Assembly (NCBI GenBank): GCA_937934775.1
Contig: CALGYL010000180.1
Coordinates: forward strand, 1 to 52,526
Source: an uncultured Clostridia bacterium
Lineage (GTDB): Bacteria; Bacillota; Clostridia; Christensenellales; Aristaeellaceae
Length of the DNA stretch: 52,526 nucleotides
Reading direction: 5' to 3'
Shown here: piece after piece, positions 8,388-17,254 of the stretch
How the letters are laid out: each line of letters opens with the position of its first letter
Position numbering within the stretch: the first letter of the stretch is position 1
Notes under the pieces: generated by a model
The model's input: the letters and a program-made list of their open reading frames with translations, nothing else
What the model was told of the DNA's origin: nothing
Database searches by the model: none
Position numbers and translations under genes: made by a program

Positions 8388-10295
8388 ATGGAAGAACTGC
8401 ATGGCCCAGGCGCGGCGGCCATCGCCGGGTGGGAAATCCCGGGGTTTCCGCCGGAGGACTTGAACATGATTTCCTGCCTGAAAGAGCGTGAAAACCGGCA
8501 GGTGTTCCTGCTCCGAAACCGGCAGGACGACGCGCTGTACGTGCTGAAGACAGCGCCCGCGGAAGACATGCCCCGGCTTTTGCAGGAGTACGCGCTGATG
8601 CAAGCCCTGCATGATGTCGCCTTCCCCCACCCCGTCGCCTGCTTTCAGCGCGGCGATCGCGCCTGCCTGTTGCGGGAGTACGTGGCCGGACGGACGCTGG
8701 CCGAACAGGTACAGTCGGAAGGCCCTTTCCCGCCGCGCCGCGCACTGGAAATCGCCAGCCGCGCGTGCGGAATCGTAGGCATTCTTCAATCCCTCACGCC
8801 GCCGGTTGTCCACCGCGACATCAAACCGCAGAATCTCATCCTGGACGAGAAAGGCGGCCTGCACCTGATCGACCTGGACACCGCCCAGGCCTCCAGGCCT
8901 GAGAAAGCCTTCGATACGATGGTGGTGGGCACCGAGCGCACCGCCGCCCCCGAGCAGTTTGGCTTCCGCCGGTGCGACGAGCGCACGGACGTGTATGCCA
9001 TCGGCATCCTGATGGTGTTCCTTCTGACCGGAGGGTATGACGAGGCGGCGCTGGACAGCGTGCGGCTGCCTCCTTCCCTGAAGCGCATCCTCCGGAAGTG
9101 TCTGGCGTTTGATCCCAGCCGCCGCCCCGCCTCGGCCAAACGCCTTGCGGCCATGCTCACCGCCTGGAAGCGGCGCTGGTCTACCCGGATCAAGAGGGCG
9201 GCAGCCATCACCGCGGCGCTTGCGGCCGTACTGATCTTCACCCAGTACGGCAGGCCGCTGGTCCGTTATGCCACGAGCGCCTATACGCGGGCCGTCGAGC
9301 CGGAATACACCTTCGCCTCGCCGCTGATTGAGAAGGCGGTACGGCTGCAGTTGGGGCGGGAAGGCGGTAAAATCACCTGGCGGGATCTTCAAAGCGTATC
9401 CGAGCTGTATCTCTGCGCCGAGACCCCTTACAAAAGCTGGGGGGATCTCGAATCCAACGGCGGCAACAAGCAGATGCTGAGCGGAACACCCCACGATGAG
9501 TACGCCCGGCTGGAAGACCTTTCGGACCTGAAAAACATGCCCAACCTGCAAAAACTCGGGCTGAACAGGCTGGGTCTCAAAGACCTCACGGCGTTCAGCG
9601 GGCTTGCGCTGACACATTTGGGCGTCGGCAGCAATTCCATTTCAGACCTCACCCCGATTCTGGACATGCAGACGCTGAGGGCGCTCGATATTTCAGACAA
9701 CCCCCTTTACGGCCTGAACGGGCTGGAGCGGCTGACCCAGCTTCGCACGCTGAACATCACCGCCCTTCCGGTGCGAAGCCTTGCGCCGCTTGCCCAGCTG
9801 CACCTGGTCGGACTCGATATGTACGATGTGTTCCAGTCGCTCGACTGCTCCGCGCTTGCGCAGATGGAGGGGCTGGAATACTTCAACACCCGCTACCTGT
9901 CCCCGGAAGGATACGCCGCGCTCTGCCATCTGACGACGCCCAAGTATGTGAACCTCCTCTATTCCGGGATCGAGCGCATCGACCCCCTTCTGGGAATGAA
10001 GCAGATTAGTCTCCTGACGCTTCGCGGCAACCCAATCAAGGACCTTAAGCCCATCGCCAGTTTTTTCAGGTTGCGGCAGTTGGACCTTTCAGAGTGCGAA
10101 CTGACCAGCATCGAGCCTCTTCGCGGCAACCGGAGCGTCGAAACGCTGAACATTGCGCACAACCCGCTGACCAGCCTTTCCGCGCTGGCAAGCATGCCCC
10201 GGCTGAAGACGGTCGGCCTGTCCGAAGACCAGCAGCCCCTTCTGGACGCGCTGCCCGGCGAGCTTCCCTTTTCCGTCGTCTACATAGGCTGGTAG
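8388..10295 (+). CDS. Membrane Ser/Thr kinase with C-terminal leucine-rich repeats (first of tandem pair)
   Basis: Predicted transmembrane receptor kinase of 635 residues. The N-terminal kinase domain has the ATP-binding Lys54, helix-C-type Glu67, catalytic HRDIKPQN (142-149) and the APE motif in AAPEQFG. The glycine-rich loop is degenerate (CLKERENRQV) and DFG is replaced by Asp-Leu-Asp at 162-164. One membrane segment lies at about 265-285 (AAAITAALAAVLIF). After it come leucine-rich repeats of about 22 residues (LQKLGLNRLGLKDL, LRALDISDNPLYGL), internalin-like and predicted to be outside the cell. The start is ATG 8388; the frame is open from TTG 8343 without a ribosome site. The ligand and kinase substrate are unknown. 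Confidence 0.85.
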   Translation: MEELHGPGAAAIAGWEIPGFPPEDLNMISCLKERENRQVFLLRNRQDDALYVLKTAPAEDMPRLLQEYALMQALHDVAFPHPVACFQRGDRACLLREYVAGRTLAEQVQSEGPFPPRRALEIASRACGIVGILQSLTPPVVHRDIKPQNLILDEKGGLHLIDLDTAQASRPEKAFDTMVVGTERTAAPEQFGFRRCDERTDVYAIGILMVFLLTGGYDEAALDSVRLPPSLKRILRKCLAFDPSRRPASAKRLAAMLTAWKRRWSTRIKRAAAITAALAAVLIFTQYGRPLVRYATSAYTRAVEPEYTFASPLIEKAVRLQLGREGGKITWRDLQSVSELYLCAETPYKSWGDLESNGGNKQMLSGTPHDEYARLEDLSDLKNMPNLQKLGLNRLGLKDLTAFSGLALTHLGVGSNSISDLTPILDMQTLRALDISDNPLYGLNGLERLTQLRTLNITALPVRSLAPLAQLHLVGLDMYDVFQSLDCSALAQMEGLEYFNTRYLSPEGYAALCHLTTPKYVNLLYSGIERIDPLLGMKQISLLTLRGNPIKDLKPIASFFRLRQLDLSECELTSIEPLRGNRSVETLNIAHNPLTSLSALASMPRLKTVGLSEDQQPLLDALPGELPFSVVYIGW

Positions 10296-10368
10296 GGCGC
10301 GCCGGGAGGAAGATGCGTGAACGCATCACCGCCCACTCGCGCCCCGCCGTTTCAGTGTTGGAGGGAAA

Positions 10369-12282
10369 ATGAACGAATCGGCCAACTTTTTACGCCAATA
10401 TGATCCGCTTTGCGGCGACGCGGTTATCCCCGCCTCGGTGCTTGCGTGGTATGAGGTGATCTCCTGCCTCAAATACGGCCCAAAGCGGCAGGTGTACCTG
10501 ATGGGTGACAAGGCAAGCGGCGATCGGTTCGTGCTCAAGCTGGCGCCTGCCGATCAGATGGATGTATTTCAGCGCGAGTACGGCACGCTTAGACGGCTGC
10601 ATAGCCGCGCGTTTCCCCACCCGGTCGCCTGCTTTGAATCCGACGGATACGCCTGTCTGATCCGGGAATACATTCCGGGGCGTTCACTGGCAGAGCACGT
10701 GGAGGACGACGGCCCTTTCCCAGAAGCCAAGGCGGTCGAAATCGGGCGGATGGTCTGCGAGATCGTCCTGCAACTGCACCGGGGTACGCCGCCGGTTGTC
10801 CATCGGGACATCAAGCCGCAGAACCTGATCCTTTCGCCCGACGGCGCCGTGCGCCTGGTGGATCTGGACGCTGCCGAGACTCTTTCGGCCGAGAAAACCG
10901 AAGATACCCTGGTCATGGGCACCGCCGCCACCGCCGCGCCGGAGCAGTTCGGCTACCGCCGCTGCGACGAGCGAACGGATGTGTACGCCATCGGCATTCT
11001 GATCCTGTACCTGCTGACCGGCGGGTATCATCGGGACGCGCTCAAGGGGCAGAAGCTGTCGCCTTCTCTCAAGCGCGTCATACGGCGCTTAATCGCCTTT
11101 GATCCGGACCACCGCCCAGCGTCGGCTGAAAAGCTCATGGCGCTTCTGGATGCCTGGAAACGGCGCCGGTTCACGCGAATCCGGGCGCTGGTTTGCGTCG
11201 CGATGGCGCTCGCCGGCGTCCTGATGCTGCTGGGAAGTCATGAAAACCCGGCGCAGTACGTCCCCAGCGCCGGTTCGAGCGCCTTGGGCACGCCCTATGC
11301 GTTTGCGTCGCCGCTGATTGAGCGAGCGGTCCGGCTGCAACTGGGCAGAAGCCAGGGTGTCGTCACCCGGCGGGATCTGAACAGGGTCTCCGCGCTGTAC
11401 CTTTGCGCGGAGACCCCGTACAGGAACTGGAGCGATCTGACTTCCACCGGCTCAGGCATCCAGATTCTGAACGGCGAGGTCCACGGCGAATATGCCCGGA
11501 TCGTAGATCTGTCCGACCTGAACAACATGCCCAATCTGCGCAGACTCGCGCTGAGCCGGCTGAATGCCGGGAATCTCAAGGCGCTTCAGGGGCTGAACCT
11601 GACCTATTTGAGGCTGAGCGGCAACCGGCTGACAGACCTAACGCCAATTTCCGGAATGACGAAGCTTGAGGCACTTGACATCTCCGATAACCCCATCGCC
11701 GACCTGAGCGGGCTGGAAAAACTCCCGCATCTGAGCTACCTGAACATCACCGCCGTCCCGGCGAAAAGCCTCGCCCCCCTCGCCGGAACGAGCGTCAGCG
11801 TGCTGGACATGTTCGATGTGAACGAGGCCACCGACTGCGCGGCGCTCGCCGGAATGGACAATCTGACCCGCTTTGCAGCGCGCAATCTCCCGCGGGCGGG
11901 CGTCAGCGCGCTGTCCGGGGCGACGTCAATCAAGTACGCGGTGCTGCTTTCCTCCGGCGCGGACAGCCTTAAGCCCTTCTCCGGGATGAAAAACCTGCTG
12001 GAACTGACGCTGAGCGGCAGTTCCTTAAAGAGCCTTCAGGGCGTTTCCTCCCTCGCGTTTCTCAGGATGCTGGACGTTTCGGCGTGCTCGCTGACGGACA
12101 TCGGAGAACTGCGCGGCAATAAAAGCATACAAAAACTGAACATCGCCAACAATCCGCTGACCGATCTGACCGTGCTCCGGTCCATGCCAAACCTGAAAGA
12201 AGTGGTCTTATCCAAAGACCAGAGTACGCTTGCGCAATCCCTGGGCGGTTCGATTCAGTTTCCCATCACGTACGCCGATTGA
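10369..12282 (+). CDS. Membrane Ser/Thr kinase with C-terminal leucine-rich repeats (second of tandem pair)
   Basis: A 637-residue paralogue of the preceding gene with the same order: kinase (VLKLAP lysine, HRDIKPQN, Asp-Leu-Asp instead of DFG, AAPEQFGY), a single membrane segment (about 270-290) and internalin-like leucine-rich repeats (LRLSGNRLTDL, LEALDISDNPIADL). GGAGGG lies 3-4 nt before the ATG, and the gap to the first kinase gene is 73 bp. The kinase halves are more alike than the repeat halves. The pair therefore probably arose by local duplication followed by divergence of the sensing part. Confidence 0.85.
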   Translation: MNESANFLRQYDPLCGDAVIPASVLAWYEVISCLKYGPKRQVYLMGDKASGDRFVLKLAPADQMDVFQREYGTLRRLHSRAFPHPVACFESDGYACLIREYIPGRSLAEHVEDDGPFPEAKAVEIGRMVCEIVLQLHRGTPPVVHRDIKPQNLILSPDGAVRLVDLDAAETLSAEKTEDTLVMGTAATAAPEQFGYRRCDERTDVYAIGILILYLLTGGYHRDALKGQKLSPSLKRVIRRLIAFDPDHRPASAEKLMALLDAWKRRRFTRIRALVCVAMALAGVLMLLGSHENPAQYVPSAGSSALGTPYAFASPLIERAVRLQLGRSQGVVTRRDLNRVSALYLCAETPYRNWSDLTSTGSGIQILNGEVHGEYARIVDLSDLNNMPNLRRLALSRLNAGNLKALQGLNLTYLRLSGNRLTDLTPISGMTKLEALDISDNPIADLSGLEKLPHLSYLNITAVPAKSLAPLAGTSVSVLDMFDVNEATDCAALAGMDNLTRFAARNLPRAGVSALSGATSIKYAVLLSSGADSLKPFSGMKNLLELTLSGSSLKSLQGVSSLAFLRMLDVSACSLTDIGELRGNKSIQKLNIANNPLTDLTVLRSMPNLKEVVLSKDQSTLAQSLGGSIQFPITYAD

Positions 12283-12294
12283 CGTGCCCGGGAC

Positions 12295-12330
12295 CTCCGG
12301 GTGAATGCACCGGAGCCCTGCTCCCTTTTT
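12295..12330 (+). terminator. Likely terminator of the XRE-kinase-kinase unit
   Basis: The stem CTCCGG (12295-12300) pairs with CCGGAG (12310-12315), extended by TG/CA pairs after a bulge. After a 10-nt C-rich gap comes TTTTT (12326-12330). The long gap makes it a modest candidate. Confidence 0.45.
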
Positions 12331-12387
12331 CTATTTCAAGCAAAAATTTGAATCGGTCGCCTCGGCGGTGCTTTCTCACGTTTCCTC

Positions 12388-12401
12388 ATACCAATTCCAA
12401 A
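12388..12401. repeat. Solitary end of the ATACCAAT intergenic repeat family
   Basis: ATACCAATTCCAAA is identical to the inner-reading right end of the repeat copy at 16259-16418. No body of the element is recognisable on either side, so this is a remnant or a chance match. Confidence 0.4.
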
Positions 12402-12414
12402 GGCTGGTTAAGTA

Positions 12415-14718
12415 TCAGTCCTCCTCCAGCGCGCGGTTCATCCGCTCCAGCAGCTCGGACAGCATTTTCTGGGTCAGGCGGCCGCCCGACAGCATGTCCA
12501 GGTGCTGGGAAAAGCCCCAGAACGCCTTGGAGAGCTCCGCCTCCAGCCGCAGAGTCACCTGGTCGCGGGTCAGAAGGCCATGCGCCACGAGAAAATCAAA
12601 GTACGCCCCGGACGAGCGGCGGTCCCGGAAAATGTCCGTATAGTGGCTGTCCGCCGTCAGTTTTTGGACGGGTTCGGGCGTGGGGCGCGGCCGCACCACC
12701 GCCTCCAGCGGCAGGCACCGGGAGGAGCCGCCCGCTTCGAGCGCATAGTCCCCGCCAAAAACGCGCCAGTCGGTCAGCCGGTCGTCCCAGCAGGCAAAGT
12801 CCCGCTCCTCCAGGGCCATTGTCACGATGCGCCGCTCACCCGGCTCCAGGAACACCCTTTCGAAGGCCTTCAGTTCCCGCTCAGGCCGGAACAGCGGGCC
12901 CTTGGGCGGCCGGACGTACAACTGCACAACCTCGCCGCCTGCCCGGTCACCCACGTTGGTCAGCGTGACGCTCACGGTATAGCCGCCGTCCCGCGCCTCC
13001 GCCCGGAGGGAATCGTAACGGAAGCGCGTATAGGACAGGCCATGGCCGAAGGGAAAGAGCGGTTCGATGCGCCGGGCGTCGTACCAGCGGTAGCCGACAA
13101 AGACGCCCTCCCGGTAAACGCCGACATCCTGCTCATGCGGAAAATCCAGGTAAGCCGGACAATCCGAAAGGCGTTTGGGGATTGTGACCGCCAGCTTGCC
13201 GCCGGGATTGGCATCGCCCACAAGGAGATCCGCCATCGCCTGCCCCGCGCCCTCGCCCGCATACCACATGTCCAGTATGGCGTTCGCCCCGTCCGCCCAG
13301 GGCATCTCCACCGCGTCCCCGTTCATCACCACGACCACCGTGTTGGGCTGCACCGCGCACACCGCTTCGATCAGCCGCCGATGGCCGCTCTCCAGCGCCA
13401 TGTCCGGCCGGTCATACTCGTCGCTCTCGACGGGCAGGCGGCTGGCCACCATGAGAACCGCCGTCTCCGCGCGCTCCGCCAGGCGTACGGCCTCGCCAAG
13501 CAGCGCGTCGGTGGTGGAATAATCCGCCCGGTAGCCAGGCGCGTACGCAATGTCCGCCAGCGGCAGCGCGGCCTTGAGCGCCTCGATCGGGCTGTCAACC
13601 TGCCTGGCGTTCACCACCGCGCAGCCTGTGCCTTGGAACACGGGCTTCACCGCCGCCTCGCCCAAGACCGCCAGCTTCAGCTTCCGGTACTTTTCCAGCG
13701 GCAGCGCGCCATCGTTTTTCAGCAGCACGCCGCACGCCGCGGCGGCCTTTCGCGCCAGCAGGTGGTGCGCCTCCCAGTCCACCCGGGGCGCCTCGCCGCT
13801 TTGCGCGTACGCAAACACGGCGCGCAGAATCCGCTCGCAGCGGACATCCAGCTGCGCCTCCGTGAGTCGTCCATCCTCAAGCGCCGCTCGCACCTGCTCC
13901 AGGTACTGGCCGCTCCTGGGCATCTGCAGGTCCAGCCCGGCGGCCGCGGCCGCGGCGGAGTCCTTCACGCCGCCCCAGTCGGAGAGCACCATGCCCTGAA
14001 AGCCCCACTCGTCCCGGAGCACGTTTGTCAGCAGCCACTTGTTCTCGCAGCACGGCCACCCGTTGACGGCGGGATAGCTGCCCATGACCGCCGCGGGCTT
14101 CGCCTTTTTGATCGCGCGCTCAAAGCCCCTGAGATAGATTTCCCGGAGAGCGCGCGCCTCCACCCGCAAATCCAGCGCGGTGCGCCGGGTGTCGGAGTTG
14201 TTGCAGACGAAATGCTTGACCGTGGCGCCCACACCCTCGCCTTGGACGCCCTCCACCATGCCGGCGGCCATATCCCCGGCGAGAACGGGGTCTTCGGAAT
14301 AGTATTCAAAGTTCCGGGCCGTCAGCGGGTGGCGGCGGATGTTCATGCCCGGTCCCAGCAGAAGTCCAATGCCCAGCGCCTTGCACTCCCGCGCCACGGC
14401 AGCCCCCACCGCCCGCGCCAGCGCCGGGTCCCAACTTGAGGCCAGCGCGGCTCCGCTGGGAAAGCAGGTGGCGGGGTAGGTGTTGGCCAGCGCCTCTTCG
14501 GAATCAAAGCCCGATCCGGCGAAGGCATCGTAGAGGCTGCCGCCTTCGGCCGCTTGATCGCTCCCCCGTTGGAAGCGCACGCCGTTGGTGCCGTCGCTCA
14601 TCGTCAGGCTGGGGATGCCGAGCGCCGGGTTATCCTGCGTCTGCCAACTGTTCTTTCCGGTGCAAAGCCGGATCTTCTGTTCGACCGTCATCTTCCGGAT
14701 GATCCCTGCAATGTCCAT
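12415..14718 (-). CDS. Glycoside hydrolase family 3 beta-glucosidase-type enzyme
   Basis: A 767-residue cytoplasmic (no signal peptide) GH3 enzyme expected to release sugars from beta-glucosides or similar oligosaccharides. It has the N-terminal TIM barrel with SDGTNGVRF, NIRRHPLTARNFEYYSED and KHFVCNN, then the nucleophile motif MVLSDWGGV. The alpha/beta sandwich follows, and a fibronectin-III-like C-terminal domain contains LTNVGDRAGGEVVQLYV. The start is ATG 14718 with AAGGAG 8 nt upstream. It lies downstream of the ABC sugar importer on the same strand and is likely the intracellular hydrolase for the imported sugar. Confidence 0.93.
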   Translation of the reverse strand: MDIAGIIRKMTVEQKIRLCTGKNSWQTQDNPALGIPSLTMSDGTNGVRFQRGSDQAAEGGSLYDAFAGSGFDSEEALANTYPATCFPSGAALASSWDPALARAVGAAVARECKALGIGLLLGPGMNIRRHPLTARNFEYYSEDPVLAGDMAAGMVEGVQGEGVGATVKHFVCNNSDTRRTALDLRVEARALREIYLRGFERAIKKAKPAAVMGSYPAVNGWPCCENKWLLTNVLRDEWGFQGMVLSDWGGVKDSAAAAAAGLDLQMPRSGQYLEQVRAALEDGRLTEAQLDVRCERILRAVFAYAQSGEAPRVDWEAHHLLARKAAAACGVLLKNDGALPLEKYRKLKLAVLGEAAVKPVFQGTGCAVVNARQVDSPIEALKAALPLADIAYAPGYRADYSTTDALLGEAVRLAERAETAVLMVASRLPVESDEYDRPDMALESGHRRLIEAVCAVQPNTVVVVMNGDAVEMPWADGANAILDMWYAGEGAGQAMADLLVGDANPGGKLAVTIPKRLSDCPAYLDFPHEQDVGVYREGVFVGYRWYDARRIEPLFPFGHGLSYTRFRYDSLRAEARDGGYTVSVTLTNVGDRAGGEVVQLYVRPPKGPLFRPERELKAFERVFLEPGERRIVTMALEERDFACWDDRLTDWRVFGGDYALEAGGSSRCLPLEAVVRPRPTPEPVQKLTADSHYTDIFRDRRSSGAYFDFLVAHGLLTRDQVTLRLEAELSKAFWGFSQHLDMLSGGRLTQKMLSELLERMNRALEED

Positions 14719-14875
14719 TGGATCTGCTCCTTATGTGTGCCGCCGCGCGTATCGGGCCGTCGTTGGCGGGGCGTTGTCGCGTTTCTCAAACCCTGCCCCC
14801 GCTGGGGCAAAGCGCGGCGGGAATATTCGTATTCGGGCTTCGCCGGATGGGAAGAAATGTATAAGAAACGGACGA

Positions 14876-14896
14876 CCGCCGGGGATGAACCGGCGG
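14876..14896 (-). terminator. Hairpin after the solute-binding protein gene
   Basis: CCGCCGG (14876-14882) pairs with CCGGCGG (14890-14896) with a 7-nt loop, just past the solute-binding protein stop. On the minus strand it is followed by a T-rich but interrupted tract. It may separate expression of the importer from the GH3 gene. The remaining 14719-14875 holds no gene that I can see. Confidence 0.5.
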
Positions 14897-14916
14897 CCGT
14901 GTCCGAGCTGGAAAAA

Positions 14917-16176
14917 TCAGGCCGACTTGTTCTCGTCCCAGGCCGCCTGCAATTCCTTCAGGAACTCATCCTGATCGATCATGCCGGCGCCGTACTTCTG
15001 GATGGCGGTGCCGAACGCCTCGGCGGCCGCAAAGGTGTAGCGGGAGTTGTAGATGCCCAGCGTCTTGCCGGCGGACAGGTACTCGTAGAGCGACTGCCCC
15101 AGCTGTCCGATGGCCTTGCTGTCCACCGGGACGCTCTTGAAGGCGGGGATGTTGACCATACCGGTGGTCAGGTAGTGTTGACCCTCCGCGTCGGTCACCA
15201 GCCACTTCAGGAAATCCTTGGCGGCGTCCTTGGCCGGAGAGTTCTTGTTCACCGCCCAGTAGTTGGTGACACCCGCGTACAGTACGTCGTTCTTGGCGGC
15301 ATCGGCCGTGATGGGATAGGGCATCAGACCGCAGTTGAGGCTCGGATTGGCGGCGTCCAGCGTCGGCTGATTCCATGTGCCGCCGCCCGCGATCGCGGAA
15401 GTGCCGCTGCCAAAGGCGGAAACCTGCGCGGAGAAGTCGGTGTTCAGCGGACTTTCGCACCCGGCGTAGTCCACCTTGATCATGTCGGCCAGGCCGATGA
15501 ACGCCTTGTTGCCCACGATCGTCTCGGTGCCGTTGTTCAGACCGTCGATGAACGCCGACGGATCATCCTGCTGCGCCAGCGCAGAGCTGAAGAAGAACAT
15601 ACCCGCCTGATACCAGGAGCCATAGGTCTCCACGAACGGGTAGGCGATTCCGGCTGCCTTGAGCTTGTCGGAGGCGGCAGACAATTCTTCCGTCGTGATC
15701 GGAATCTTGTCAATGCCGGCCTTGGCGAACAGGTCCTTGTTGTACATCAGGCCATAGCCCTCGATGCCAACCGGGAAGCCATAGACCTTACCCTCGTAGG
15801 TGATGTTGGGCTTGGCCACATCCACCATGTCGGAGACCCAGGGCTGATCGCTCAAATCCTCCAGGTTCTCCATCCACAACATCATCTGCTCGGTGCCGGT
15901 GATCACAAAGATGTCGGGCTCATCGCCGCCGGCGAAGCGGGTTTTCAGCGTGGTGGCATAATCGTCGCTGCCGGTGGTGTCGATGACCAGTTCCACGCCC
16001 TCATGGCTGGCGTTGTAGGCCGCGGCCATCTGGTTCAGCGCGTCCACGATCTCGATCTTGTTGTTGTACAGGACGACTTTTTGTTTCTCGGTCGTGCTGG
16101 CCATGGAAACACTGCTTGCCGACAGCAGGACCATCGTCATCACAAAGACGACCAGGCTCGCGATTGTCCTTTTCAC
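14917..16176 (-). CDS. Carbohydrate ABC transporter solute-binding protein (family 1)
   Basis: Extracytoplasmic sugar-binding receptor of 419 residues. The signal peptide is at about 1-25 (KRTIASLVVFVMTMVLL, then SMAS), with no lipobox cysteine. It has the typical fold of ExtrP family-1 binding proteins, with FAGGDEPDIFVI, YGFPVGIEGYGLMYNKDLF and AFGSGTSAIAGGGTW. The start is GTG 16176 with GGGAGGGG about 7 nt upstream. An intergenic repeat (16259-16418) separates it from its two permeases upstream. The sugar is unknown, but the GH3 gene downstream suggests a beta-linked oligosaccharide. Confidence 0.9.
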   Translation of the reverse strand: MKRTIASLVVFVMTMVLLSASSVSMASTTEKQKVVLYNNKIEIVDALNQMAAAYNASHEGVELVIDTTGSDDYATTLKTRFAGGDEPDIFVITGTEQMMLWMENLEDLSDQPWVSDMVDVAKPNITYEGKVYGFPVGIEGYGLMYNKDLFAKAGIDKIPITTEELSAASDKLKAAGIAYPFVETYGSWYQAGMFFFSSALAQQDDPSAFIDGLNNGTETIVGNKAFIGLADMIKVDYAGCESPLNTDFSAQVSAFGSGTSAIAGGGTWNQPTLDAANPSLNCGLMPYPITADAAKNDVLYAGVTNYWAVNKNSPAKDAAKDFLKWLVTDAEGQHYLTTGMVNIPAFKSVPVDSKAIGQLGQSLYEYLSAGKTLGIYNSRYTFAAAEAFGTAIQKYGAGMIDQDEFLKELQAAWDENKSA

Positions 16177-16258
16177 GTGGAATCCCCTCCCGATTGTCTG
16201 TTGATCTCCCCTATTTGCGAACGGCCGCGGCGCGCTTCGCGGCCTGTTGGCACCGGTT

Positions 16259-16418
16259 ATACCAATGGAAAACATTATCACGTCCAAAGCGGCGAAGATT
16301 TTTCGATGCAGGACAAGGAGCCAAAGCGAGGCATAGCAGCGCTATGTTGAGCGGAAGGCGACACCGCTCTGCGCGAAAAAGACCGCCGCAACGACGCGTT
16401 AATGTTTGGAATTGGTAT
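16259..16418. repeat. 160-bp intergenic repeat with ATACCAAT inverted ends (copy 1)
   Basis: Bounded by ATACCAAT (16259-16266) and ATTGGTAT (16411-16418). The interior shares long blocks with copies at 39532-39691 (also 160 bp) and 42042-42230: TTTTCGATGCAG, ACAAGGAGCC, AGCGCTAT, TGAGCGGAAGGCGACA and CTGCGCGAAAA. It touches the stop codon of the permease gene and sits between two genes of one importer. It carries no credible gene. Confidence 0.8.
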
Positions 16419-17251
16419 TAGCCCTTGACGGCGCCGCTCATGACGCCCGCCACCACATGCCGCTGCAGCAGTAAAAACACGGCCACAATGGGCAAAAGAC
16501 TGATCAGGAGCCCGGGCAGCGCGATGTTCCACTTGGTGGAGTACTGCCCAAACATCTGGTTGATGGCCAGCTGAATCGTCCGAAGCTTTGACGTATTCAA
16601 AAAGATCAGGGCGATTTGAAATTCGTTCCAGACCCAGAACACGTCCGAGATGATCACGGTGATGATCGTCGGCTTCATCACCGGCATGATGATCGAAAAG
16701 AACGTCCTCAGGGCGCCGCAGCCGTCGATCGTGGCCGCCTCGTCCATGTCCAGCGGGATCGCCTTGACGCCGCCGCGCATGATCAGGTAAGCCAGCGGAA
16801 AGCCGATGCCAACATAGCTCAGTATACCCGCCGCATGGGTGCCGATCAGGCCCATTTTCCGGATCACCACCACCATCGGCAGCATGATCGTGGCGAAGGG
16901 CACGAGCGCCGTGCCGGTGATGAGCTTTTCCAGCGCGGTGAACGCGCCATAGTGGTGCCGCGTGATCCAGTAGCTGCTCATCGCGGTCAAGAGCACCAAC
17001 AGCCCCACCGAGACGACGGTGATCACGCCGGTGTTGAAAAAGGCGCTCGGGAAGTTCAGCGCTTCCCATGCGCTGATATAGTTCTCCCAATGCAGGCTTA
17101 CCGGCATCGCCAGCGGATCCAGAAGGATCTGGTCCAGGGGCTTGAAGGAGTTGATTAGCGCGATGGCGAACGGCGCAAGGAACAATACGATCAACAGCGC
17201 CATAATGAGATAGATTAGCGCCTTCACAGCCAGGCTCATTCTTCCCGGCAT
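16418..17251 (-). CDS. Carbohydrate ABC transporter permease (MalG-type)
   Basis: Inner-membrane permease of 277 residues with six predicted membrane segments and the EAA-type coupling loop LDMDEAATIDGCGALRTF, typical of MalG-like sugar permeases. It starts at ATG 17251 with GGGAGGG 7 nt upstream and 3 bp after the first permease. Its TAA stop (16420-16418) overlaps the end of the intergenic repeat, so the insertion sits exactly at the gene end. Confidence 0.9.
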   Translation of the reverse strand: MPGRMSLAVKALIYLIMALLIVLFLAPFAIALINSFKPLDQILLDPLAMPVSLHWENYISAWEALNFPSAFFNTGVITVVSVGLLVLLTAMSSYWITRHHYGAFTALEKLITGTALVPFATIMLPMVVVIRKMGLIGTHAAGILSYVGIGFPLAYLIMRGGVKAIPLDMDEAATIDGCGALRTFFSIIMPVMKPTIITVIISDVFWVWNEFQIALIFLNTSKLRTIQLAINQMFGQYSTKWNIALPGLLISLLPIVAVFLLLQRHVVAGVMSGAVKG

Positions 17252-17254
17252 CGT

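Noticed and set aside
12502..14439. A 645-codon open frame on the plus strand
   Set aside because: It lies antisense to the GH3 gene in GC-rich sequence, has no ribosome site and resembles no protein. Similar long antisense frames at 1988-3679, 8337-9617, 14554-16350 and 49353-50735 were rejected for the same reason.
16259..16418. Small peptide genes inside the ATACCAAT repeats
   Set aside because: Short similar frames (for example MQDKEPKRGIAAL here and MQNKEPERGIAAL near 39580) reflect the shared DNA repeat. They lack ribosome sites and change length between copies.
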